Assembly: GCA_964568455.1 (NCBI GenBank)
Contig: CAZMPJ010000004.1
Location: forward strand, 52,614-116,613
From: CAZMPJ01 sp964568455
GTDB lineage: Bacteria; Margulisbacteria; WOR-1; O2-12-FULL-45-9
Reading direction: 5' to 3'
Length of the DNA stretch: 64,000 nucleotides
Part shown: positions 41,505 to 49,488 of the stretch, piece by piece
Layout: every line of letters starts with the position of its first letter
How positions within the stretch are numbered: the first letter of the stretch is position 1
Notes under the pieces: generated by a model
The model's database searches: none
The model's input: the letters and a program-made list of their open reading frames with translations, nothing else
What the model was told of the DNA's origin: nothing
Program-made: the position numbers and the translations under genes

Positions 41505-43934
41505 ATGGGAATTGGTATGTCTAAGTTAGTAAATAGAGTTATGCCTAGAGGCTTGCGGCATTGGCAAAAAAGACTTGGTGCTGGTCCTCGAGCAGAAATT
41601 CAAGTTTTAAGCTTGACGCAAAAAGGTTTAGGTTTATTGCCTGGAACAGAAGGTTTAAGAAGTCAAGCAGAAGAAAGAATTCAATTTTTACAAGAAGATC
41701 CTTATATTTTGCGGACACAACTAGCCAATTTGCAGCAACGGGTAGATAGTTCTCCCACAGGTCAACATAGCTTGGATGTTTCTGGCCGCATCTTAACTGT
41801 AAATCACATGTGGACACAAGTTTTGGGTTATAGCGAGGCGGAAGTTTGTGGCAAAAGAATTTTTGATTTTATTGTGCCAGAGCAAAGGGCAAACGCAGAA
41901 AAGCGATTTTTTGCTCGGTTAAACGGGCTACCTCTTCCTGATAAAGATGCAGATAGAGAATATTTGGCTAAAGACGGGACAAGAATAAAAGCAATTACTT
42001 TTAATACGGTTATTCCGGATGAAAATGGGGTAGGAGCTGGGGTAATAACCTCTTTTATTGATATAACTAGGTTAAGAGAGGTTGAAGAAGAGCTTAAAAA
42101 AGCCCGTGGTGCAATTATTCAACAAGAAAAACTTGCCGCGGTTGCAGAACTAGCAACCACCATGTCGCACTCTATTAAAAACCTTTTAGCAGGATCCATT
42201 GGCGATGTAGAGGCGCTAAGAAACTTCTGTATTGTTACCCGGGCGAAGCTTTTGGTAGCAGAAGCAACCGAAAGGTTGCAGGGAGAAACAAGCCAAGCGG
42301 ATAATCAGGTAGTTAAAAGCTTTTTACTTGAGGTTAGGAAATTAGCCTGTTCTTTAGAGAAAAGTTTGGCAGCCATGGACGAAAACACAGAAGGATTATT
42401 AGACTATGCCAGAAAAAGAACCGAGCCTAAACACCCGGTAAGCGTGGTTCGGATAGTAGAAGGGGTTATAGATAGCCTCACTAATTTTACCGAAAAAAGA
42501 AATGTAACTTTGGAACTAGACAATCGCAGCCTAGAACAAGAAGATGGGGTTTGTCTTCACGAAGAAGAGTTAGCAAAGATAATTAGAAATTTAGTAAAAA
42601 ATGCAGTTGAATCTTATACTAATGGTAAAGCGAATTTAGCAAACAAGACCGTAAAAATAGTTATTTCAAAAACAGATGATTTTGAAACCGGCCGCAATCG
42701 GATTACAATTGGTGTTTTTGATGAAGGGATTGGCATGACGCAAGAAAGGATTAAAGAACTTCACAGGGCGGCTACCGGAGGTATTATATCCTTTAAGCCT
42801 GGTGGCAGCGGGTTTGGTTTTCTTACCGTCAAAAGGATAGTAGAAAGAATTGGCGGTAAAATAAATATTATTAGCGCAGAAGATAAATATACCAGAATGA
42901 TGGTAATCTTGCCTTTGGCAGAAGAAAAAGCCGAAACAGAAGCAGAGCAAGGTTTAGATGTTTCTTCAATTAGGTATTTGCGTAAACGCTTAAAGGAAAT
43001 AACTGTAATGTTGATTGATGACCAGTCACACATTAAAGAGACTTTTGAGCAAGTATTAAAATCAATGGGTTTTAATGTTGTTTCTTTTGAAAATCCTAAG
43101 GACGCGCTTAGGGCTTATGCAAAAATGCAAGATCGCCCTCAAGTAGTGATTACCGACTGGAAAATGGATCATCTTATGGGCGATGAATTGATTGAAAGTA
43201 TAAGAAAGGTTGAGGAGGAGAGTAAGCCCCAGTTCATTATTATTAGCGGAAACGCTAATGATCCTGAAATAAGAGTTTTTTCAGAAAAACAAACAATCCC
43301 TTGTTTTGTTAAGGGGAACCAGTTTGAGGGTTTTCAGGCCCTGGTTTTGCAGGCAGCTGAAAAAGTATTAGGAGAAGGGTCTTTAGTGGTTAAGGAAGAA
43401 GATGTTCTCCGAGCTGACCCATGCTTGAGTTTTGGACGAGAAGCGGCCCGCTTAATTTCAGAAAGTTTTGCCTTTGCTGATTGGTTTGATATGGGCAATT
43501 ATCTTGTATTTTCCGAACAAATTCAGGAGGGCTATGAAGACTTTTTAGAGCTATTAAATGCTTTTGAACAGATTATTGCAAACCCGCAAGATTCGTTGCC
43601 GATAATATTAGAGAAGAATGATGTTTTAAACCAAATTTTTTCTTTGGTACCGGCAGAAGAGAGACATAAGTTAGCTATTGTCTTGGATATTTGCTTAAAT
43701 CAAGGTTTAAATAATTTGAGGAATTATCTAGCTGATGGTTGGCAAGAGCTGCCTAAACAAGAAATTCAACAAAGGGTTGATAAAGTATTACGTGCAATGC
43801 GAGCCATGCAGTTAAAAAGCCGGAGCGACAAAGATGTCTTTTTTGTAGAGCTATTTCAGGGAGTTTATGATTTGTTAAGCCAAGAGACTAATCCTTCTCA
43901 AGCTCCTCGACAAAGCTCGGGGCAAGCAGAATAA
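41505..43934 (+). CDS. PAS-histidine kinase-receiver hybrid sensor
   Basis: 809 residues, apparently cytosolic. A basic start (31 residues, first acid at 31), then PAS (about 88-195; VSGRILTVNHMWTQVLGYSEAEV, DITRLREVEEEL). The H-box is ELATTMSHSIKNLLAGSIGDV and the N-box NLVKNAVESYTNG, with G-boxes DEGIGM and GGSGFGFLTVKRIVERIGG. A receiver domain follows (about 500-620; VMLIDDQSHIKETFEQVL, VVITDWKMDHLMGDELIESI, phospho-acceptor Asp in TDWKM). The C-terminal 180 residues are helical and unknown. The last residues, QAPRQSSGQAE, are encoded by a palindromic repeat. It probably relays signals within the regulon. Confidence 0.88.
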   Translation: MGIGMSKLVNRVMPRGLRHWQKRLGAGPRAEIQVLSLTQKGLGLLPGTEGLRSQAEERIQFLQEDPYILRTQLANLQQRVDSSPTGQHSLDVSGRILTVNHMWTQVLGYSEAEVCGKRIFDFIVPEQRANAEKRFFARLNGLPLPDKDADREYLAKDGTRIKAITFNTVIPDENGVGAGVITSFIDITRLREVEEELKKARGAIIQQEKLAAVAELATTMSHSIKNLLAGSIGDVEALRNFCIVTRAKLLVAEATERLQGETSQADNQVVKSFLLEVRKLACSLEKSLAAMDENTEGLLDYARKRTEPKHPVSVVRIVEGVIDSLTNFTEKRNVTLELDNRSLEQEDGVCLHEEELAKIIRNLVKNAVESYTNGKANLANKTVKIVISKTDDFETGRNRITIGVFDEGIGMTQERIKELHRAATGGIISFKPGGSGFGFLTVKRIVERIGGKINIISAEDKYTRMMVILPLAEEKAETEAEQGLDVSSIRYLRKRLKEITVMLIDDQSHIKETFEQVLKSMGFNVVSFENPKDALRAYAKMQDRPQVVITDWKMDHLMGDELIESIRKVEEESKPQFIIISGNANDPEIRVFSEKQTIPCFVKGNQFEGFQALVLQAAEKVLGEGSLVVKEEDVLRADPCLSFGREAARLISESFAFADWFDMGNYLVFSEQIQEGYEDFLELLNAFEQIIANPQDSLPIILEKNDVLNQIFSLVPAEERHKLAIVLDICLNQGLNNLRNYLADGWQELPKQEIQQRVDKVLRAMRAMQLKSRSDKDVFFVELFQGVYDLLSQETNPSQAPRQSSGQAE

Positions 43935-45015
43935 TATTCTCAATATGCGGGGTATGAGGAAACATATCTAAAGGTTGGCAGTTCTTAATTTTATAACCAT
44001 TTTCTTCTAAAATATTAACATCACGCCTTTGACTTTCAGGATTGCAGGATACATAGACAATCTTTTTCGGAGCTATTTCGCAAACTTTGCGCAAAACTTT
44101 TTTGTGAACGCCGGGTCTAGGAGGATCCATCACCACAATATCTGCTTTCCCCGCAAAACCAGGCATAATTTTTTCTACTCTGCCAGCTTGAGCTGAATAA
44201 TTATCAATATTATTTAATTTAGCATTATCAACTGAAAGCTTTGTTGCATCTTGATTTTCTTCTATGCCGACTACTTGCTTAGCCTTATCTGCTAATGAAA
44301 GCCCAATACTGCCAGTTCCACTGTAAAGATCAAGCACTGTTTCGTCTCCTTGCAGGCTTGTGAATTGTTTCACAATCTCGATCAATTTTTCGGCTTGATG
44401 AGTGTTGGTCTGAAAAAATGATTGTGCTGGCACTTTAAATTTAATATTATTAAGCGATTCAACATAATGATCCTGGCCAAAGGTTTTCTGAATCTCGCCG
44501 TAAGAGCGGTCAGCTGGGGACAAATTAATACTCCAGGTGACTCCATCAACCAAATCTTTGATTTTATTCCACAATTCTTCTAAAGGAAACTCACCTTTAT
44601 CTGAAGTGAGGATATTTAAAATAATATTTTTAATATTTTTACCATGACGCACTACCACATGCCGCATAATACCGCGTTCTTCTTTACCAGTCTTGGTTTT
44701 ATAGCTATGTAATTTCTTAAATGACATAAAATAACGCAAGCGGTTTAAGATTGCTACATCTTTTTCATCAGCCAAGAGGCACTTCTCTACATTATATACA
44801 GTATGCCGGCCGCTTCTAAGGCCAATGGTGTAATCCGGGCCAAAAGAGTAGTCCATGCGGTTGCGGTAATGATAGATTTCTGGCGAAGGTATGATCGGCA
44901 GCGCTTCCGGAAACAAAGAAGCAACTTTTTCCTGTTTTTGTTTTAACTGCTCTTCGTATGGGAGCTCTAATAATTTGCAGCCGCCGCATTGACCAAATAA
45001 TTCGCAAGTTTGCAT
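43888..45015 (-). CDS. rlmD: 23S rRNA (uracil-5-)-methyltransferase RumA/RlmD family
   Basis: SAM-dependent m5U methyltransferase with a [4Fe-4S] cluster. 375 residues: cluster cysteines CELFGQCGGCKL and the downstream KCLLADE; FKVPAQSFFQTNTHQAEKL; motif I VLDLYSGTGSIGLSLAD; MDPPRPGVHKKVLRKV; catalytic Cys in IVYVSCNPESQRRDV. The N-terminal TRAM domain is absent. Start 45015 places the cluster near the N-terminus; the ATG at 45036 adds MSCYNAS. The 3' end overlaps the histidine kinase gene by 47 bp. Which uridine or RNA is modified is unclear. Confidence 0.9.
   Translation of the reverse strand: MQTCELFGQCGGCKLLELPYEEQLKQKQEKVASLFPEALPIIPSPEIYHYRNRMDYSFGPDYTIGLRSGRHTVYNVEKCLLADEKDVAILNRLRYFMSFKKLHSYKTKTGKEERGIMRHVVVRHGKNIKNIILNILTSDKGEFPLEELWNKIKDLVDGVTWSINLSPADRSYGEIQKTFGQDHYVESLNNIKFKVPAQSFFQTNTHQAEKLIEIVKQFTSLQGDETVLDLYSGTGSIGLSLADKAKQVVGIEENQDATKLSVDNAKLNNIDNYSAQAGRVEKIMPGFAGKADIVVMDPPRPGVHKKVLRKVCEIAPKKIVYVSCNPESQRRDVNILEENGYKIKNCQPLDMFPHTPHIENIILLAPSFVEELEKD
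43904..43920. repeat. Palindromic repeat encoding the ends of two convergent genes
   Basis: CTCGACaaaGCTCGGGG, a relative of the word at 1572-1590, lies within the 47-bp overlap of the histidine kinase and rlmD genes. On the plus strand it codes for RQSSG of the kinase tail, on the minus strand for PSFVEE of RlmD. Confidence 0.55.
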
Positions 45016-45077
45016 TGATGCATTATAGCATGACAACCCTCATCCCAACTTAGAGTATAATTGTTTGGTTTTTCCAA

Positions 45078-45114
45078 AAAGCCCTTCTCCCAGAGGGAGA
45101 AGGGTGAGGGCTTT
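45078..45114. repeat. Nested hairpin AAAGCCC / CCCTTCTCCC-AGA-GGGAGAAGGG / GGGCTTT
   Basis: Perfect stem CCCTTCTCCC (45082-45091) with GGGAGAAGGG (45095-45104), flanked by an outer AAAGCCC...GGGCTTT pair. It resembles the CCCTCTCCC-type dispersed hairpins common in many bacteria. It lies upstream of rlmD (minus) and just before a regulon promoter (plus), so it could insulate the two. Confidence 0.65.
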
Positions 45115-45126
45115 ATAGGGAAAAAC

Positions 45127-45156
45127 TGAAATTTCATAAAAAAATGTACGATATAA
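45127..45156 (+). promoter_or_regulatory. Regulon promoter TGAAA-N17-CGATATAA
   Basis: TGAAA 45127-45131, gap 17, CGATATAA 45149-45156. ATG at 45162 is 13 bases from the first -10 base (a second ATG at 45159 is 10 bases away). Confidence 0.8.
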
Positions 45157-45161
45157 TTATG

Positions 45162-45854
45162 ATGCAATTAGGCAAAATAGGAACAACTACAATACGAACA
45201 GCAAGATGGGTGGCTAGGGTGGCGTCTAAGCCAGTGCGAAGAAAGCTGGAGCCGCTGGGGGATCGTTATAATAAAGCGGTGGAAGTAGCGGCCTTTCTTT
45301 ATTTTGATTTGTTTAAAGGGATGCGGGGAGAAGTTGACTTTGCTTTAGCACACTCTTTACAGATCCTAAGAGGGGCGCCAGCTGGGACTACCCACTTTTT
45401 TTCTGCTGAACCTACTCTCCGAGAAGTAATTAGCAACGCCAAGCTTTCTGGCTTTGGCTTTGTTATTTGTCAGGGAATTACCGGCCGCTTTAGGATCAAA
45501 AAAGTAGATGGCAGATTAAAATTCTCCGCGTTGGAACATTTGATGCGGGGAACCAGAATGAATATATTTGTGTCTGCTTATCGGGATGAATTGCCAGAAA
45601 TACCATCTCGAGCTGATTTTTATTGGGTAAGAAAAGGGAAAGGTGGTCTTATTATCGCAACACCTGAAGCTTCTTCTGAAACACCTTCGGTAATTTTATT
45701 TAAAGGTCCAAAGGTTGATGATCCCAGCTCACCATTTCGTCGCATTGTTATTCAAGAAGAAGATATGGGATTAACCCTACCTGAGTTTTTTGATGCGCGT
45801 TTGCCAGAATTAGATGAGAGACTTTTACTTGACAAAGAAGCTGATGAAACTTAA
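45162..45854 (+). CDS. Uncharacterised regulon protein, leaderless
   Basis: 230 residues, no recognised family. The N-terminus MQLGKIGTTTIRTARWVARV, then ASKPVRRKLE, is strongly basic with no acid until residue 30 and could form an amphipathic helix. The rest is alpha/beta-like (FFSAEPTLREVISNAKLSGFG, RMNIFVSAYRDELPE, DFYWVRKGKGGLIIATPEA). The longer frame from 45144 starts inside the spacer and -10 of its own promoter and is not used. Acidic C-terminus. 43 bp before another regulon gene. Confidence 0.65.
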   Translation: MQLGKIGTTTIRTARWVARVASKPVRRKLEPLGDRYNKAVEVAAFLYFDLFKGMRGEVDFALAHSLQILRGAPAGTTHFFSAEPTLREVISNAKLSGFGFVICQGITGRFRIKKVDGRLKFSALEHLMRGTRMNIFVSAYRDELPEIPSRADFYWVRKGKGGLIIATPEASSETPSVILFKGPKVDDPSSPFRRIVIQEEDMGLTLPEFFDARLPELDERLLLDKEADET

Positions 45855-45863
45855 AGCAAAAAC

Positions 45864-45893
45864 TGAAATTTTTGGGAAAAAGTAACGATATAA
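45864..45893 (+). promoter_or_regulatory. Regulon promoter TGAAA-N17-CGATATAA
   Basis: TGAAA 45864-45868, gap 17, CGATATAA 45886-45893, ATG 45898 at 12 bases. It starts 10 bp after the preceding gene, so that gene does not rely on read-through. Confidence 0.8.
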
Positions 45894-45897
45894 ACAT

Positions 45898-47496
45898 ATG
45901 AATGGCGGAAGGGTGAGAATTGGATCGAAAACAAGAGTTAGCTCTGTTACTCCTAGGAGAGCTGCAGCATCTAGGCGCGTTAGGTGGGAAACAACATTAT
46001 TAAAACCAACCGGTGTATTGAGAGCGGCTAGGCGAGTTGGTGTTACTTTCGAACCTAGATTCAAACTTACTCCAGCTAATTTTGCTGCTTTTCAAAAAGC
46101 AGTTGTAAAACTAGAAGATCCCTCTCTTCATTATCCTTTTCTTATTGTCGGAGCTAACTCTATTGCTGGCCAAGCTTCTGGTGAAGCAGTTTTTGAATTG
46201 CCTGACTGCATGGACATGGCAAAAGCATTAGATGAGTCAATTGCTATTCTTTGCTGGAGACTTGAAGACACTGAAACAGCAGCGCCTTATGATTCAGGGG
46301 CAGCGAGTGCTAGATTTTTGGAAAAAGCTTGGAAAGCTAATTGGGCCCAAGCAAGAGATGCAGCAGCTACTGTTGAAGATGGCATGCAAGTTCAAATAAA
46401 AGTTGGCAACGAGAAACTGACTGCGATTGGAGAACAAGGCCCTGTTTTTGTTCATTTGCTCGGTGAAAATGGAAAACCAATAAATATTCCTTGGACAAGT
46501 TTTTATATTCAGCAAACCCGACTAGGAGAAGATACTGCTTTAGCAGAGTCTATTGTTTCGGGTGCAGCAGGATTTAATTATCTAGAATTATCAGGAAAAA
46601 GAGTTCCAATAAATCTTCCTTCAACAAAAAATTCATTGATGGAAACTCTTTTTTCCAAAGAAGCTTATCCTAATCGTGACATTGTAGAAAAAGCTGAAGT
46701 TCATCATTTGTTAGCAGTTCTGCCTTACCCGGAAGGTTTAGGGGCTTTGGAATTTTCTCTTGCTGTTCCGCTGTTTGAAACAACTAGCTTACTTGAAGTA
46801 ATTACTGGTGAGGGTTGGCATACAAAAAGAGGGCAATTTCAGCTGCCAGGGGCTAAAGGTCAACTAGCTGGGATAACTGTACCAACGGGTGGAAATCATG
46901 TTTCCTTTTTTAAGGCTCAAGATGAAGCTGCTATTTCAACTCGTCGAGCTAACCAGGCTAAAGCAATTGGCGATATTGTTTCAAAAAGAATTATAGTTGC
47001 TTTAAAACCAGCTGTTTCTCTAAGCGAAGCTGAAAAGTCCAAATTACTTTTGAGAATTGACGAATTAGAAAGCCATGAAGAAAAAAGATTAGGCGATCTT
47101 TTTATAAACGCTGACGCAAGATTTTTAACTGAATTAATAGATAAAGGGCTTCTTACCCCACCTCAATCTGAAAAATTAGGCAGATTAATAGCTGCAGCAC
47201 GCCATCGAAGAGAAGAGCGAAATAGGAATGAATTATTAAGAAGAAGTTTTGCTCCTTTGACTTTAGGTGGTAGAGATTTGATGAAGGGTGGTTTTCGCGA
47301 TGGAGGGCTGCACACTGGTGTTGGAAGACATGCTGGTTCATTAGGCATTAGTCACACAATGTACGCACCAAATCCTTTTGCGCCACCAACTATTTACGTA
47401 ATTTATCCTTATGGTGTTGCTGCTCGAGAAGACCTTCAACCAGACATTGAGGCTGGTGTCGCCTTAGCTAATAATGTAATCAAATTCCCAGGTTAA
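45898..47496 (+). CDS. Uncharacterised 532-residue regulon protein, leaderless
   Basis: No family recognised. Residues 1-30 (MNGGRVRIGSKTRVSSVTPR, then RAAASRRVRW) have ten basic and no acidic residues. The stretch PFLIVGANSIAGQASGEAVFELPDCMDMAKALDES has a faint resemblance to the strand-loop-helix of HPr-like carriers, but I do not call it that. A helical charged region (about 365-450; KSKLLLRIDELESHEEKRLGDLF, RLIAAARHRREERNRNELLRR) precedes a Gly/His-rich end (GGFRDGGLHTGVGRHAGS). Leaderless start. Ends 2 bp from a convergent regulon gene. Confidence 0.65.
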   Translation: MNGGRVRIGSKTRVSSVTPRRAAASRRVRWETTLLKPTGVLRAARRVGVTFEPRFKLTPANFAAFQKAVVKLEDPSLHYPFLIVGANSIAGQASGEAVFELPDCMDMAKALDESIAILCWRLEDTETAAPYDSGAASARFLEKAWKANWAQARDAAATVEDGMQVQIKVGNEKLTAIGEQGPVFVHLLGENGKPINIPWTSFYIQQTRLGEDTALAESIVSGAAGFNYLELSGKRVPINLPSTKNSLMETLFSKEAYPNRDIVEKAEVHHLLAVLPYPEGLGALEFSLAVPLFETTSLLEVITGEGWHTKRGQFQLPGAKGQLAGITVPTGGNHVSFFKAQDEAAISTRRANQAKAIGDIVSKRIIVALKPAVSLSEAEKSKLLLRIDELESHEEKRLGDLFINADARFLTELIDKGLLTPPQSEKLGRLIAAARHRREERNRNELLRRSFAPLTLGGRDLMKGGFRDGGLHTGVGRHAGSLGISHTMYAPNPFAPPTIYVIYPYGVAAREDLQPDIEAGVALANNVIKFPG

Positions 47497-47498
47497 TT

Positions 47499-48809
47499 CT
47501 ACTGCGCTGCGGCTAATCTTTCTAATGTTTCCATTAACTCAGTTTTTAATCCAACCAATAACCTGGCGTAATGATGCAAACCCCATCTTTCTGCTTCAGT
47601 AATAGCAGGCTCAAAAATAGCGACTTCATTTGGTCCAAGTTCTCTTGATAGTTTGCCCGCCTGCATTAGTTGCTGCACCATAACAACCGAAGAAGTAGGG
47701 TGGGCTGCGTTATATCTAAGGATTCTTATCATGGTTTCAAACTCATCATGAAAATCAAGGTTATCTGCTGTCATGTAGCCGGCAGTATAAGCAATATCAA
47801 ATATTGCCTCTGCATAAGCTCTTACCTTGTCTTCATAAATATTGGCCATATCTCCCATGGTTACAGGAATAAACTCTCCACTATCTCGTAGAGAAAGCAC
47901 AATGGCTAAAGCATTGATATTAATAGTAAACATGGCTTTGACATAGTCAACTGCCCGCGCTTCTATTAATGGTCGGCTGACATAATTAATGTGATAAAGA
48001 TCCCCTTCACTGCGGCGGTAAGCGTCAAAGTTTCTATCTAGTAAATATCTTGCTGTGTTTCTTAACCAAGGAGTTCCTCCTGCCACTTCCATGCTGCCGA
48101 TTTTTCGAGGTAGATAAATAGAATGGCCTTCTTCATCGTTTGCTCTGGCAGCTGCTTGCAAAGGCCCAATGCGGAAGATAGTTTCCATTAAAGCCTTTTC
48201 AATTACCGGGCCTTTTGCTTTTAGATCAGCGAGAAATCGAGTGATTTTTGCGGATGTTTGTAGTTCATGACATATGGCCCCTTCAAATTGATCTACTACA
48301 ATGCCATTGCAGGTTGCAGCAAAACCAGGAAAATCCTCCTTTATCTGTTTTATGGTAGTTTGATTATTTAATATATTGTCATCGATAAATCTTTCCCATA
48401 AACCAATAATTTCTTGGGCATAAACATCTAGTTCATCAGGATTAACAGTTACGGCAACTATCCTGGGCAAGCTGCCGCTTTCATAGGCGTCTATTAAATT
48501 GCTGCTGTAGGTTAGTTGAGAATCAGTATATTGGGCTAATAACATTTCCCGTCGCGCCTCAAAGTCAGCCTGCCTAAAAGCAGCTCCTTCAGGAGAACAT
48601 AGAGCAAGTGTTTGCATGCCTTTGTCGTGTTCTGCAAAAGGATGAATTCTTATAACTCCGTCTTGTTCTATTTGTTGTAAAAATTTAGGGGCAGGAGAGG
48701 TTCCTAGTAAATGGTTCCCAGCATAACGGGTGATTGCCATGCCTAAGGCACCGGGAGTAGTTGCGACTCTAGGGACACAGAGACTCTTTAATCTTAATGC
48801 TGTTTTCAT
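47499..48809 (-). CDS. Uncharacterised regulon protein, weakly mannitol-dehydrogenase-like
   Basis: 436 residues. The first 47 residues lack acid (MKTALRLKSLCVPRVATTPG onward). Parts recall the polyol (mannitol-1-phosphate) dehydrogenase superfamily: FAATCNGIVVDQFEG in the place of its CDN/NG motif, and RAVDYVKAMFTININALAIVLSLRD parallel to its KLxxHNxGHAxLAYLG helix. An NAD-binding GxGxxG is not visible, so catalysis is doubtful. Start 48809 has GGAGG 7 bases upstream; the longer frame from 48836 begins above the -10 and is rejected. Confidence 0.6.
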   Translation of the reverse strand: MKTALRLKSLCVPRVATTPGALGMAITRYAGNHLLGTSPAPKFLQQIEQDGVIRIHPFAEHDKGMQTLALCSPEGAAFRQADFEARREMLLAQYTDSQLTYSSNLIDAYESGSLPRIVAVTVNPDELDVYAQEIIGLWERFIDDNILNNQTTIKQIKEDFPGFAATCNGIVVDQFEGAICHELQTSAKITRFLADLKAKGPVIEKALMETIFRIGPLQAAARANDEEGHSIYLPRKIGSMEVAGGTPWLRNTARYLLDRNFDAYRRSEGDLYHINYVSRPLIEARAVDYVKAMFTININALAIVLSLRDSGEFIPVTMGDMANIYEDKVRAYAEAIFDIAYTAGYMTADNLDFHDEFETMIRILRYNAAHPTSSVVMVQQLMQAGKLSRELGPNEVAIFEPAITEAERWGLHHYARLLVGLKTELMETLERLAAAQ

Positions 48810-48824
48810 GGTTTTCCTCCATTT

Positions 48825-48854
48825 TATTATCAGCATTAAATCTGAAAAATTTCA
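48825..48854 (-). promoter_or_regulatory. Regulon promoter TGAAA-N17-TGATAATA
   Basis: Minus strand: TGAAA 48854-48850, gap 17, TGATAATA 48832-48825. The start codon at 48809 is 23 bases from the first -10 base, with GGAGG between, a minimal led transcript. Confidence 0.75.
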
Positions 48855-48877
48855 CTCTTTTTGGAAAATTTTCCTGG

Positions 48878-49360
48878 TTAAAGAAAAAAGTTAATTATTC
48901 CTACACTAGCTGCCCATAAAACCAATGAAGCAATGGTTGTGCCGATAGTGGCGCAGATGAAAGTTGGCAGCCAAGGTAAACCCATTAAGTAAGCGGCAAT
49001 GGTTCCAGTCCAGACCCCAGTACCAGGGAAGGGGATAGCGACAAATAAAGTTAAACCAGCCAATTCAAAATCTTCAATAAGCTTACCTTTTGCTCGCGTT
49101 CTAGCAAACAACCATTCAAAGAAATTGTCAAAAACTTTAATATGACGTAGTTTTTTTGTGGCAAAATTAAGAAACCAAAGTAGAGGGATAATTGGGAAGA
49201 TGCTACCCAATATGCTTATTATTACTACTTTTACCGGGGGAAGACCAAGAGTTAAGATGCCAATTGGCACCGCGCCTCTTACTTCAACTACCGGGGCCGC
49301 AGCAGTTATGAAGACGATCCATTCTTTAGGCAATGCCTTTAATAAATTAAGTAAAAACAT
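48878..49360 (-). CDS. Small multidrug export-like (COG2426) membrane protein
   Basis: 160 residues, five hydrophobic segments. The block AAAPVVEVRGAVPIGILTLGLPP is the signature of the COG2426 / 'small multi-drug export' family (PF06695); AIPFPGTGVWTGTIAAYLMGLPW is a further conserved part. Function of the family is not settled. ATG 49360 is taken as start; an in-frame TTG at 49372 would add four residues. Confidence 0.85.
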   Translation of the reverse strand: MFLLNLLKALPKEWIVFITAAAPVVEVRGAVPIGILTLGLPPVKVVIISILGSIFPIIPLLWFLNFATKKLRHIKVFDNFFEWLFARTRAKGKLIEDFELAGLTLFVAIPFPGTGVWTGTIAAYLMGLPWLPTFICATIGTTIASLVLWAASVGIINFFL

Positions 49361-49367
49361 AATTAAA

Positions 49368-49488
49368 TCCAAAATCTAAATGACAAAATCCAAATAAATC
49401 TTTAAAATCCAAATCCTTTAAATATCATTTTAATAATTTGAAATTAAATGATTTATTTGTCATTTGGATTTTGAAATTTGGATTTATT
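49368..49488. repeat. AAATCCAAAT-type inverted repeat between two genes
   Basis: About 120 bp with multiple copies of AAATCCAAAT on one side and ATTTGGATTT on the other (for example TGACAAAATCCAAATAAAT versus ATTTATTTGTCATTTGGATT), an imperfect long hairpin between the 5' end of the COG2426 gene and the 3' end of ilvC. The same vocabulary appears translated inside aroA (TGACAAATG). Confidence 0.6.

Noticed and set aside
45144..45161. Start at ATG 45144 for the 45162 gene
   Set aside because: That ATG lies within the spacer and -10 of the promoter, so it would not be in the transcript.
45898..47496. HPr-like phosphocarrier domain in the 532-residue protein
   Set aside because: Only a short stretch (NSIAG...LPDCMDMAKAL) is suggestive; the active-site His/Ser region of HPr cannot be aligned.
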